Assembly (NCBI GenBank): GCA_029990175.1
Contig: JARKIP010000021.1
Location: forward strand, 23,937,501-24,001,500
From: Petunia secreta
Taxonomy: Eukaryota > Streptophyta > Magnoliopsida > Solanales > Solanaceae
DNA length: 64,000 nucleotides
Reading direction: 5' to 3'
Shown: positions 35,449-47,158 of the stretch, in pieces
How positions within the stretch are numbered: the stretch's first letter is position 1
How the letters are laid out: every line of letters starts with the position of its first letter
The notes under the pieces: generated by a model
What the model saw: the letters and a program-made list of their open reading frames with translations, nothing else
Databases searched by the model: none
Told to the model about the DNA's origin: nothing
Translations under genes and position numbers: made by a program

Positions 35449-38400
35449 AAGGAGAACCAGCTGAAATTGAGAAAAAATTAAGAGCGAAAACACTTTTAAA
35501 AAAAAATAGTAAGTTTGAGAGTTAGATTTAGAACCAAAAGCCTTTACATATAAGGTTTTTGGGGCATAAATCTTGAGGTAAAAAGGTTGAATAGGGTATA
35601 AAAGGGGCTGTTGTAGCGGCTGATTTGGGGACTAAGTTGCTTGCCTTGGTTTGGTCTTGCTATTTCATTTGCTTCACTAGCTTGGAAATTTCTACACAAG
35701 GTAAACACAATTTACCTTATATGTTTTATCATTTTGGCAATGAAATGAAGTAAAAATCAGCATGTCTAAAGCCCTTTATTGTATGCATCTTGTTATGAGT
35801 TTTATTCTAGTTAAAACTGGCTATTTGTGAAAACCAGGAAATATTTAGTGTTTATTTGTACAATTTAATTCTTCTATCATTTTAGCTATGTACGAAAAAT
35901 CTGGACAGTATGTAAAGGTTAGGCAAATTTAGGGTTTAACCATCAAAACTGCAAACGTGTTAATTTACTTACACAACCACCATTCATACAATAGAAATAT
36001 GGTCAATTGTGCAAAACAGACTTTAAAACTGTCCATTTTCGCAAAACCCTTCAGCCCACGCAAAAATGAAGAGCCATTCTCTTTTTTCTAAAAGCAGCCC
36101 ATAAATCTGTTCACATTTAACAAACTGTGCTCGGCAATGAAGTTAGTTACATTCTTTTAAAATAGACCAATCCTTTGTGAGGTTGGAGATGCGTAGTATA
36201 TTTTATCTCTTTATTATGAATCAAAATGTGTATTCGTCCAGTCCTCTGTGAGGTTGGAAAGGAATGATACGCTTTTAATTTTCACAATCAAAGCTTAAAT
36301 TCAAATTAACGGCATTGATATAACAATCATATTTAATGAATCAAAATTGCGGCAATAAAGCAACTGTGCTCGGCACAGGACTCGAGGGTGCCTAATACCT
36401 TCCCGAGAGTCAACTGAGAACCTTACCCGAATCTCTAAACGCAGACCATTAGACGAGTCAAAGGTGTTCCAAGGTACCTTCTGGTGACTTGGCACACCTT
36501 AAACTATGTCAAGTGGCGACTCCGAGTTCTCTAAATAATTTCGTACCTTTTTGAACACCAGTCACGAGCCTTTAAATAATAAAAAACTCGTTAATTAATT
36601 TTTTAGGGCGTGACAGCTTGGCGACTCCGCTGGGGAAATTAGTGAAAACTAGAAAAGAAGGAGAACCAGCTGAAATTGAGAAAAAATTAAGAGCGAAAAC
36701 ACTTTTAAAAAAAAATAGTAAGTTTGAGAGTTAGATTTAGAACCAAAAGCCTTTACATATAAGGTTTTTGGGGCATAAATCTTGAGGTAAAAAGGTTGAA
36801 TAGGGTATAAAAGGGGCTGTTGTAGCGGCTGATTTGGGGACTAAGTTGCTTGCCTTGGTTTGGTCTTGCTATTTCATTTGCTTCACTAGCTTGGAAATTT
36901 CTACACAAGGTAAACACAATTTACCTTATATGTTTTATCATTTTGGCAATGAAATGAAGTAAAAATCAGCATGTCTAAAGCCCTTTATTGTATGCATCTT
37001 GTTATGAGTTTTATTCTAGTTAAAACTGGCTATTTGTGAAAACCAGGAAATATTTAGTGTTTATTTGTACAATTTAATTCTTCTATCATTTTAGCTATGT
37101 ACGAAAAATCTGGACAGTATGTAAAGGTTAGGCAAATTTAGGGTTTAACCATCAAAACTGCAAACGTGTTAATTTACTTACACAACCACCATTCATACAA
37201 TAGAAATATGGTCAATTGTGCAAAACAGACTTTAAAACTGTCCATTTTCGCAAAACCCTTCAGCCCACGCAAAAATGAAGAGCCATTCTCTTTTTTCTAA
37301 AAGCAGCCCATAAATCTGTTCACATTTAACAAACTGTGCTCGGCAATGAAGTTAGTTACATTCTTTTAAAATAGACCAATCCTTTGTGAGGTTGGAGATG
37401 CGTAGTATATTTTATCTCTTTATTATGAATCAAAATGTGTATTCGTCCAGTCCTCTGTGAGGTTGGAAAGGAATGATACGCTTTTAATTTTCACAATCAA
37501 AGCTTAAATTCAAATTAACGGCATTGATATAACAATCATATTTAATGAATCAAAATTGCGGCAATAAAGCAACTGTGCTCGGCACAGGACTCGAGGGTGC
37601 CTAATACCTTCCCGAGAGTCAACTGAGAACCTTACCCGAATCTCTAAACGCAGACCATTAGACGAGTCAAAGGTGTTCCAAGGTACCTTCTGGTGACTTG
37701 GCACACCTTAAACTATGTCAAGTGGCGACTCCGAGTTCTCTAAATAATTTCGTACCTTTTTGAACACCAGTCACGAGCCTTTAAATAATAAAAAACTCGT
37801 TAATTAATTTTTTAGGGCGTGACAGCTTGGCGACTCCGCTGGGGAAATTAGTGAAAACTAGAAAAGAAGGAGAACCAGCTGAAATTGAGAAAAAATTAAG
37901 AGCGAAAACACTTTTAAAAAAAAATAGTAAGTTTGAGAGTTAGATTTAGAACCAAAAGCCTTTACATATAAGGTTTTTGGGGCATAAATCTTGAGGTAAA
38001 AAGGTTGAATAGGGTATAAAAGGGGCTGTTGTAGCGGCTGATTTGGGGACTAAGTTGCTTGCCTTGGTTTGGTCTTGCTATTTCATTTGCTTCACTAGCT
38101 TGGAAATTTCTACACAAGGTAAACACAATTTACCTTATATGTTTTATCATTTTGGCAATGAAATGAAGTAAAAATCAGCATGTCTAAAGCCCTTTATTGT
38201 ATGCATCTTGTTATGAGTTTTATTCTAGTTAAAACTGGCTATTTGTGAAAACCAGGAAATATTTAGTGTTTATTTGTACAATTTAATTCTTCTATCATTT
38301 TAGCTATGTACGAAAAATCTGGACAGTATGTAAAGGTTAGGCAAATTTAGGGTTTAACCATCAAAACTGCAAACGTGTTAATTTACTTACACAACCACCA

Positions 38401-38515
38401 TTCATACAATAGAAATATGGTCAATTGTGCAAAACAGACTTTAAAACTGTCCATTTTTGCAAAACCCTTCAGCCCACGCAAAAATGAAGAGCCATTCTCT
38501 TTTTTCTAAAAGCAG
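35449..38515 (+). repeat. 1209-bp tandem repeat of LTR 3' half + primer site
   Basis: Units at 35449-36657, 36658-37866 and 37867-38515 (truncated) repeat the sequence from mid-LTR (AAGGAGAACCAGC, 34244 in LTR 6) through the LTR end, the primer binding site and about 20 bp of leader. Comparing the two full units I saw no differences; the truncated third has at least one (TTTTTGC at about 38455). Each full unit carries the internal TATAAAAG box and AATAAA. LTR 6 itself differs from the units at several sites, so they derive from a slightly different LTR. Confidence 0.93.
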
Positions 38516-38570
38516 CTGAAATTGAGAAAAAATTAAGGACAACTTAAAAAATTAAAGGTTTTTTAAGTGC
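38513..38570. other. Scrambled junction filler
   Basis: After the LTR breaks at GCAGC (38515), about 25 bp copy a different part of the LTR (CAGCTGAAATTGAG onward). Then ACTTAAAAAA (38542-38551) and its inverse TTTTTTAAGT (38559-38568) flank a 7-bp loop; both resemble the LTR's CACTTAAAAAAA tract in opposite orientations. The next sequence is a copy of element B's 3' UTR. Confidence 0.7.
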
Positions 38571-39178
38571 TTCACAAATCAAATAAAATAAAAACAAACT
38601 TCTATCATTTTTTGTATCATCTATTCACATGTTTCAAAGAGATGTTGGTGTTGTAAATTGAAAAAAAAAAAATTAAAAGAAAGAAGTCTTATCGGTGAAA
38701 ACCTGAGAAGGCGCCGCAAGACAAACAGTGAGGAAAAAGATTAAAGAGAGAGGCTAGTTGGCGAAAACCCGAAAGGGCGTTACTAGTCGACTTGAGAGTC
38801 ACCTCAACTTGGTTATGGTTTGATATCTTCCATGGATCAACTCTCAACAAACAAGTGGCGCTGGTCGGACGAGGTCATTCAAATTTACATGTCATGATCA
38901 TCAAGGCCGCCAGTATATTGCCAGATAAGTTTCCCTTTTCAGAAAGACGTTCCCTGTCCAAACGACTTTCGCCCTTAAACTTTTTTTTCCCATTTTGTAC
39001 ATCTTGCCTCATCATTAATTCCTCGCCCTTTCGGCGCTAACCTCACATGAGCAACAAAAGAAAATTGCAAAACTTTGTCTTTCAGGATTCAGGTTTAATT
39101 CCAGCGAGCAGGGCACACCCTCGACAATGGAAAAGTTCTCAGCAAGTCATGATCAACATTGATAATTGGAGCCCAGCA
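38571..39178 (+). repeat. Duplicate fragment of element B 3' UTR
   Basis: 608 bp matching 30255-30872 with few differences and small indels (notably in the T-rich run near 38980). It ends at GCCCAGCA, where it joins the inverted LTR. Small ORFs here duplicate those in B and are not genes. Confidence 0.9.
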
Positions 39179-39187
39179 GAGTCGCCA
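39172..39187 (-). promoter_or_regulatory. Primer binding site remnant of inverted element
   Basis: Read on the minus strand this is TGGCGACTCTGCTGGG, 16 of the 18 bases of the tRNA-Arg site, directly next to the inverted LTR. Its last bases overlap the B fragment on the other side of the junction. Confidence 0.75.
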
Positions 39188-39190
39188 AGC

Positions 39191-41598
39191 TGTCACGCCC
39201 TAAAAAAGTTAATTAACTGCGCGAGTTGCGAGGTTATTATTCAAAGGTTTGTGACTGGTGTTCAAAAAGGTACAAAATTATTTAGAGAACTCGGAGTCGC
39301 CACTTGACATAGTTTAAGGTGTGCCAAGTCACCAAAAGGTACCTTGGAACACCTTTGACTCATCTAATGGTCTGCGTTAGAGATTCGGGTAAGGTTCTCA
39401 GTTGTCTCTCGGGAAGGTATTAGGCACCCTCGAGCCCTGTGCCAAGCATAGTTGCTTTATTGTCGCAATTTTAATTTATTAAATATGGTTGTTATATCTT
39501 TGCCGTTCATTTAAAGTTACGCTTTTATTTGTTGAACCAAAATGGTATTAGGTAACCCGCTGGGTATACCTTAGCGCAAACTTGTGACTATCATGTGATT
39601 TTGTTTCACCTAGTAAGTAGATCGCAGATCATACTTATTGTTTTGCCTAATTGCATGGGTCTTTTCGCTCTTATCAATTTGCCTACTCGATTCAACTAAG
39701 TATAACTGCTAACTATTATTAAAATGACAAATTGGACTCCCAAATTTGCCTTAACAAAAAAAAAATATATGGATTATGAAAAGTATATATATACAATAGG
39801 CCGTTTATTAAATTAAAACAGTTTTTGTGGCCTATCATTTAGCACAACAACTAAGCTCATCAAGAGACTAATTAACATTATATAGAACAAGATTTTTAAA
39901 ACTTTGAACATGCTGATTTTTAAGCACTTTTCATAGCCAAAAGCTCAACATAAGTACAAGGTTAATTTGTGTTTACCTTGTGTAGAAATTTCCAAACTAG
40001 GAAGCAAATGAAAATAGCAAACCAAAGCCAAAAGCAAGCAGCTTATGCTCCAAAAAAAAAATCAGCAACTAGGCAGCCTCTTTTTGCCTCTATTAAACCA
40101 TTAAAACTAGTAGATTTATACCCCAAAAGACCTTTATATGTAAAGGCTTTTGGTTCTAAATCTAACTCTCAAACTTACTATTTTTTTTAAGTGTTTTTGC
40201 TCTTAATTTCTTCTCAATTTCACGCTGGTTTTGTTCCTCTCTTTTTTTAGTAAGTAGTTGTTGTTAAATGAGGGGTAAAGACACTCTTATATAGCTGAAA
40301 AATTGAGGGCCAAAAAGGTGGAGTGTAGACTTATACAAAAGTACAAGCCCACACCCCTATACTTGAGTATTTTTCAGAAAAAGTACAGCAGCCCTATGAC
40401 ATCTTTTCAGCCACCCCATGCTGTCCCAAAAGCTGAACAAAGCTGTCCTATTGAAAAGACAGCCTCATGGGCTTGGACTATTGACTTTTGGGCCTATTGG
40501 GCCGACAACAAAACATGAGACTAACTTTAAACACAAAAATACAGATCTGAAATTTACTAAAATCAGCCCCCAAACACTAAATTAAAACAACTTAAATGAG
40601 CCAAATCAAATCCCAGTGACTTAGGCTCCAAAACATGCTTGAAAATATTGAAGTAAGGCAATTAAAATACTTCACATTAAACTAGAAATGAGCCAAACAT
40701 ATGAACATAAAAATCTTAATCCTATCCCTAGGCTAAACATACGGATTGAACAAATAGGACTATGGAAAGGAGGTGAAAATTTATATGTTGGTCAAACGAA
40801 CGTCGCCACCAAGGCATAGCTTGTTGCCATCATGAAACAATTAGAGACAATCACCCCAAAACATGCTTTATCATTAAATCACCAATGTATGAAAGCCAAA
40901 CAGCCCTATCACCATCATCTTCATCACAAAAATTCAATAGCATAGCAGCCCCAAGGACCACAACAACGGAGGAGCCAAAAATCACCAGAGTTGAGTGTTA
41001 CCCGAAATTAAAAATGCAGATCTGCGCCAAACTGTAAGGATTTCGGGAAAAATAACACCAGAAATGGATAGAGGAGCTCGAAAGCTTTCCGGAATGGTAT
41101 GGTTTGTATTTTTCCGACCACCGAAAGGCGGTGGTCCGGTGGCGGAAAGGTGGTGGCAGAGAGGGGTGGCGGGATTTTCTGATGGTGAGGAGAAAAATGG
41201 CTAGGGTTTCCCCAAGCCTTGAGCTTTAGAAGGTGTGAGGGAGATAATGAGATAGATTTAAGCTTATATATGTAGGGAATGGGCCGGGTTTGAGTGTGGG
41301 CTGGTGGGCCAAATCATTGGGCTGCGATTTTTCTACAAATGGCTACTAAACGTTTACATCATTTAAAACACACATAGCTAATTACCACTAAAATCGCATA
41401 ATTTACAATAACATCACAATTAAACACATAACAAGTAACTTTTTTTTAATTTTTTTATATTTTTCTTCCCAATTAAATGGCACTTTTAGTTTAAAATAAA
41501 GACTAAAATTTGGGAAAATTTCGGCTAAAATCCTAAGAATCTAACACGGCTATTTTGAGCAATTTTAAGCATTTTGGTGCCAAAATTAGGTGATTACA
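39191..41598 (-). mobile_element. Inverted, older LTR of the same Tat family
   Basis: On the minus strand it starts TGTAATCACC (41598) and ends GGGCGTGACA (39191): 2408 bp, collinear with LTRs 1-6 but with many more substitutions and indels. It is not a clean solo LTR because part of the primer binding site remains. It is thus the 5' end of an element in minus orientation whose internal region was lost. Diagnostic bases near its promoter match the odd 5' end of LTR 1. Confidence 0.92.
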
Positions 41599-41611
41599 AT
41601 AGCTACTAGTC

Positions 41612-43265
41612 AGCAGGAAACGTAAAGTTTTTTTTGGCATCAGGAGATATGTCAGCCCGAGAAATCTTCGGCATGCAGTCACTTATATAACCAAGGCTCG
41701 AGCATCCTGTCGGCAGTGAAGGACCTCAGAAGCGTCTGAGCACAGGCGAAACCTTCTCCCCCTCAATGAGCACACTCGAGGATTAGCTTCAACCTCTACT
41801 AATCAAACGTGAGGGCACTGCCCCGCATATCTTTAAGCATAATTGGGAGCTTATCGAAGACGAGAAGGCTTGAGTTGGGAACCTACAACTAGGGAGACTC
41901 TTCCCTCAAGTATCCTACAACCAGAGGCCGAAGAGGCGTTTTAATAGCAATGCAGCCGGACCAGCCCAACTAAGAGACAACCTTGGACCAGGAGCAGAGT
42001 CAGAGCTTGGTGACTCGCTAACCCGCTGATGGTACAAGGCTGCATCACCTTGTCTACCATGAAATAAATCCAGGCATGGAGGCTTTAACCCGACACCATC
42101 GAAGGAGCTACCTGAACACCGACGACGTCCTGGAAGAGAAGCCTCACGACAACTGAAAGGGATAAGCATCCTGACCCTACATGATAAGAGGAATATCACA
42201 ACAACCGTTGTGTTAGAAAATGAGCACCGTAATCAGTGCACCTGCTGCATTGAAGACATTCCAGAGAATGTCATTAGCATCCTGATCAAACTTCATAACT
42301 CGAGGGACTCTGTTCATCCAATCATGGATGGAGAGACAGAAGAAGAAAACTACGGAAGGTCTTTTGCCTACCGTTTTCTCATGCACCATCCATTTTAAAA
42401 GAATGAGTTATTCTGAGAATATTAACCCAGGATCAAAGGCGAACATTTTTGAAGAAGAAAGGATATTATTTCATAAGGAAACTTTTGAAGAAGTAGTGTA
42501 TTTCTCTGAAGAAAGGTTTGTGATTTTCATCCATCATGAAGTACTTACTTATAGGCAAAATGAGATAAGGATGAAGCGTGAAACGGTCAATGCAATTATG
42601 ACCTGAAGATATGAAATGATTCGGCATAGTAAAAGCTGTTTATGGGAAAAGTGCATGAAACCATCATGGACCAATTAGATGAAGACATATGGGGTTTATC
42701 GAAGAAATCAAGTGACAACCTTGGTCAAGGAGACTACGAATTTTAAAGAGTCGGTGAGATATATTTTCACACCCTTTCGCATACCTCTTTCACTTCTGAC
42801 TTACGATAATACTCAGCAAGTGGGGAGGACTGATGTGTGGGCAAAAATACACCACCTATGATCACGGGGATACAAGTCCAGCTGGCGAGACTAGACTTAG
42901 CCTACAAGTCATCAAACGTAGAGGATACATGCCTACTCCTCAAGCCACGCTCAGCCGGCGCAGGCATTGGATTCAAGGTATACATCCCGCCGCCTTAGGG
43001 TTTACAGTCTCCTAGTTAGGATTTTGTATATACCACTATCTTGAGTTTATAGGCCCTAAATCTTTATTATAAATACTTTTATATTGTATTATACATCAAG
43101 TGATTCACACATAATCCAATTATTCTCAAGGAATAGAACTCTTTACTTTCTTGTCTATTATTTTTCTCTCAGTTTTACTTACTTTTCTTTTGTATTTACT
43201 GTATTGCTTGTGATCCTCTAAAAAATTTAATTATTTTACCTAAGCGATCAAATTTAGGCATTAAC
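41612..43265 (+). mobile_element. 3' fragment of LTR retrotransposon family E/D
   Basis: Homologous to 53588-55182 over most of its length: a conserved non-coding 3' region beginning near GGCATCAGGAGATATG, a purine-rich AGCAAGTGGGGAGGAC tract, then an LTR. No coding domain is seen. The short ORFs here are not conserved between the two copies and are not believed. Confidence 0.75.
42834..43265 (+). mobile_element. LTR of fragment E
   Basis: Starts TGTGTGGGCAAAAATACAC after a polypurine tract. It has a TATAAATAC box near 43069 and AGTGATTCACAC, shared with the D LTR at 54788. The 3' boundary is estimated; it diverges from D after TTATTTTACCTAAGCG. Confidence 0.65.
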
Positions 43266-44675
43266 AATATTCGAAATATCTAAAACATAAATATCTCTAG
43301 GGATTTTTGAGAGGTAAATAGAGTTAATTATGGAGACACTTAACAGAGTCAAAATTTCTTATCAAGTTTTCCCACACCATATTTTGATATGCCTTTTCTT
43401 CAATCTGGAATTCCCAACAAATCCATGCAATGGGATTTCATACCTGGCGAATTTTTCAAACCTGCCTTTTTATGAATATCGAACCCTATTTACTATATTT
43501 TAGCACACTGAATAATTGTCTTTTCTCCGTGTGGTTTTATGTATGAAAGGCCGAACCCACAGAGCGAGTAGTACTTTTTCGCCACGCGGTTTAATCCTGA
43601 CTCCCTCAAGGATAGGAGGGAATAATCAAGTAAATATGTCAGAGAGTACTCCACTGCGAGTTGCCAAAGCACATGTAAGCGTTGATAGGAGCGGCCGGAT
43701 AATGATGAGTATATAAATCAATAAAGACCAAAGAAATTTAAATGACAAGATAGATTAGAAATCTATGAAAAAATAATTATATTTTCTTTCTTCATACCTT
43801 CTACATCTGAACTTCATGAATTGAATTGGCTAAAGGAAAAAAATTAAAGAAGCTCAAGATTGATTCTACTACCTCTCATGATGGAGAAGTTTAACATTTA
43901 TTGGTTCTATGAATATGAATATATATGCTAAAATTGAATTTAGACAATAGCAATTGATTTTATATTTGAGTAGGTCAAAAACAAAGCGTTGTATTAACTT
44001 AATCTTATGTTTTAAATTATTAAATAGAGATCTAAACTCATGTCGTGTTGATTAACAATAACAATAATATAGACCAATAATATTAGGAAATGGTAAATGA
44101 ACTAAGCAAGAGGTAAAGAAAAACTTATTTTAGATCCAAAGAGCTAAAGTAATGTTTGATATTCCTTTATTAAACCTCCATTTACAATAATGAGAATTTT
44201 TAGTAAAGAGTGTACTTAAGTTACAAGTGTAGTTACAGGGGATATTTTTACTACTTCCTAAGCGTAGAGGTTTCTCATACATATTCGGCCACGTGCCCCC
44301 TCCAGAGTTAGATTTTCTCATTTTAAAATTGTGGATGTTGGTGTCAGTGTACGATCAGATAATATTTCTCATACTATCATACCGACACATCTGCCGTTTT
44401 CAAGTGTCCTAACTGGTAATCCAATGTAACTTTAGCTTGCATCCGGTGACTGCTTCATTATGAATTGATTGAGCCCGGGGTCACTTCGTGCCTTTATTAC
44501 TTTGTGCAACCTTTTCTGTCTTTGATGATTCTTTTGCTTTTGTACCACGTCATCTTCGTGTTTCTTTACTCCTGCTGCCTTGTATGGCTATTACGATTTT
44601 ACCCGATAAAATAAAAATGAACACAAAGACAAAGAGTTTGTTCATGTTTGGACAAATATGGAAAAATAAGATTCA
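43266..44675. other. AT-rich spacer, no gene recognised
   Basis: About 1.4 kb of AT-rich sequence. Short frames at 43516-43716 (+) and 44130-44321 (-) show no recognised domain or homology and are probably chance. Nothing else is supported. Confidence 0.5.
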
Positions 44676-45545
44676 AGCATCTATTGATGTTCAATTATCA
44701 TTATATTGATAAGTTTATATTTAATTATTCATTAAATCACTTTTTAGATGTTCAAAATATAGTGTACCCCGTGTGGTCCCAAACGTGGGGTTTGGGAAGG
44801 TGGAGTGTATGAAGACCTTACCCCAATCTTGTATGAGGTAGAAATGTTATTTTCGATATATATAGATCCTCGACTTAAGAAAAATATTTTGAAAACAGGT
44901 TTAATAAATACCATGGTAAGAAGTAGAGAAGAAAATATTAAAAAAGGAAAAGAAAAATATTGATAATAAAAAAATAGCGAAGATAACTAAAGTAAAATGA
45001 AACAACAATAGTAATAAATTCAAAAAATAAGATGGTAACAGAAAAATAACAAAAATACTGATAAGGATAAGAGGTAGCAAATAAGGTGCACAAGAAACCT
45101 ATCACTAACCTTCAATCATAGTCCTCAACCTCTATGTTCTTCTATAGATGTTCAAGTATCATTAATCAATAAGCTAATGTCTAAATATAAGTAAAATCAC
45201 TCGATAGATGCTCAATTATCATTAAATCAATAATTTAATAGTTAATTATTCGTAGAATTGCCGATAGGTGATTGTTACTTTAATAAGATAATGTTTAACT
45301 AATCGTAGAATCGTTAGGATAGATGCTCAACCATCATGAAATTGATGTATAAATATTTAATTGTTTGTACAATCATTCGATAGTTCTTCAATTATCATTA
45401 CTCAACTATGTTAATATTTAACTATTCGTAGAATCGTTCTATTGAATATTGATGCTAAATCATCATTAAATTGATAATTTAATGTATAAATATATTCATA
45501 ATCACTCGATAATTGTTCAATCATCGTTAATTCAATAAGAAAAAG
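44676..45545. repeat. Degenerate ~70-bp AT-rich tandem array, interrupted
   Basis: Repeated phrases GATGCTCAATTATCATTA, AATTTAATAT and ATTCGTAGAATC occur at 44685, 45145, 45205, 45325, 45388, 45450 and 45505. One copy lies before and about six after a SINE-like insertion. Unit length is roughly 60-85 bp with strong divergence. Confidence 0.65.
44756..45140 (+). mobile_element. Solanaceae-type SINE-like sequence, degenerate
   Basis: Contains the characteristic order GGGTTTGGGAAGGTGGAGTG, GACCTTACCCC, GAGGTAGAAATGTT, CGATATATATAGATCCTCGA, then an A-rich tail and CACTAACCTTCAATC. I recognise this as the body of a tRNA-derived SINE common in nightshades. The 5' promoter part is missing or too decayed to see. 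It splits the AT-rich tandem array. Confidence 0.6.
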
Positions 45546-46391
45546 AATGTCAACGTGCACCCACAAAGTAAACTAATACTATTAGTTGTATGAGCTGGAA
45601 GTAGACCTCATTGAATTTTTAAAAACGACTATATATGAAGTAAACCATCTCAATGAATTCAAAAAACGAATATAGTCATGTGAAAAACTGAAGCTGACAG
45701 CTAATAATGCTCCTGAAAATTGTATTCTTTTCCCTTTCTTTTCTTTGAAGATATTTTTGAGGAGAATGGGTTAGGGAATAAAATAAAGAGATATAAGAAG
45801 GAAGATTTTTATAATGGGATTGAGACCCTACACCACATAGTTGCAAACATTTTTTTTTTATTAACCGATGCTATCCGATACAACTGTCAGGCCCATCAGA
45901 TAGGAACGCTCCCTATAATAATTTTTAAAATTCAAATAATAAGGACTTGAAACCTAAAGGGGGAAAAATTCATCCCGCTCACCATGTTCCTCGATAATTT
46001 ATAAATAACACATAACTATTAAGTAATCACTTGTCATGTATAGAAAGAAAAAAGATTTACAACAAAGTGTGGAGCCAGTTTTATGAGCAAGAACCATCCA
46101 CTGATTATATCCATTTCACTCTAGTATGAAATTTAATGGTCTGACTAATCTAAATTTACATTGCGGATTTATTAAAAAGTAATTGAAATACTCCCAACAA
46201 GCTCTTTATTCTCATGTCGAACTGAAAACCTCTTGTAAAAATAGAAGAATCTCATCATCAACTATGCAAACTCATTCCAGTAAAAATTGTTGAAAGAAGG
46301 AAATATGAATATTGACCAATGCAATTTCTAGGAACGAGTCCTTTACAAGTTGCAACTGAGAATAAAGTAAGAATAACAAGACAATGAACCC
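45546..46391. other. Spacer, no gene recognised
   Basis: AT-rich. The frame at 45720-45950 starts with TTG and shows no domain. No promoter or repeat is convincing. Confidence 0.45.
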
Positions 46392-46394
46392 TTA

Positions 46395-47037
46395 GGGGTC
46401 GTTTGGTAGCATGTATTATAGTGCGTAATACCCGCATTAAACTTTGTATTGCTAATACCATGTTTGGTTGCACCATTTGAAAAAATAATCCCTGCATTGA
46501 AACTTGCATTATTTTGTACCATGTTTGGTTGCTTTTTTGTATTCCACATAAAACATTGCATTGTTAATACAATGTTTGGTTCAAAATTTTGATTTCCGCA
46601 TAGCTAATACCCGCATAAGTTATGCGGGAATCTATGTATTATTTTATGCGGGGTAGAAGGTGGAATTAGTAATGTGGGTATTAACAATGCATGTATTAAA
46701 ATTTAAAATGACAAAACTAACCCTATTAATAATAAGAATATTTTTTTAATTTATTGAAGGAGTAACTAAATATTTTAAATTATAGCATTGTATAATAATT
46801 TGTAATATTATGATTCAAGAAATAATTCTTACATTAATACTTGCATAGCTAATACCCGCATTACTAATTCTTGCATTACTAATACCCACATTACTAATAC
46901 CTGGATTGCTAATACCCGCATTATTAATACCTGCATTACTAATACATGCATTGTTAATACCTACATTATTAATACCTGCATTGTTAATACCAGCATTACT
47001 AATACCTGCATAAAATCAATTGCTACCAAACGACCCG
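46395..47037. mobile_element. Harbinger/Tourist-like MITE, 643 bp
   Basis: Terminal inverted repeats GGGGTCGTTTGGTAGCA (46395-46411) and TGCTACCAAACGACCCG (47021-47037) mismatch only at the outermost base. They are flanked by TTA at 46392-46394 and 47038-47040, the target size and sequence expected for PIF/Harbinger elements. The interior is built of many ATACCYGCATTACTAAT-type units, dense at both ends and in opposite orientations. It lies 121 bp beyond the stop codon of the NDR1-like gene. Confidence 0.85.
46850..47015. repeat. 14-16 bp tandem units inside the MITE
   Basis: About ten units of AATACCTGCATTACT with variants (CCCGCATTA, CCAGCATTA). The left half of the MITE carries the reverse complement pattern (TAATACCCGCATTAAAC). 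Confidence 0.8.
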
Positions 47038-47158
47038 TTAATGAATAGCCAAAAGCTGCAGCTTCTCCTTCATGTATGGACGACAACCATCCAAAAAATT
47101 TGTCCAAACAAAACAGAAAATTCAATATTCATCATTCTAATCAATTGGAACAAGTCCT

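Noticed and set aside
39191..41598. Clean solo LTR
   Set aside because: Sixteen bases of the primer binding site remain beside it and no target duplication is seen, so it is a truncated element at a rearrangement junction.
42210..43015. Short frames in fragment E
   Set aside because: Not conserved in the homologous fragment D, and the region lies just before a polypurine tract and LTR; non-coding 3' UTR.
44130..44321. Minus-strand 63-codon frame with ATG
   Set aside because: No recognised similarity, short, in AT-rich spacer; probably chance.
46258..46561. Minus-strand frames overlapping the MITE
   Set aside because: They consist of the MITE's ATGC-rich repeat units read as codons.
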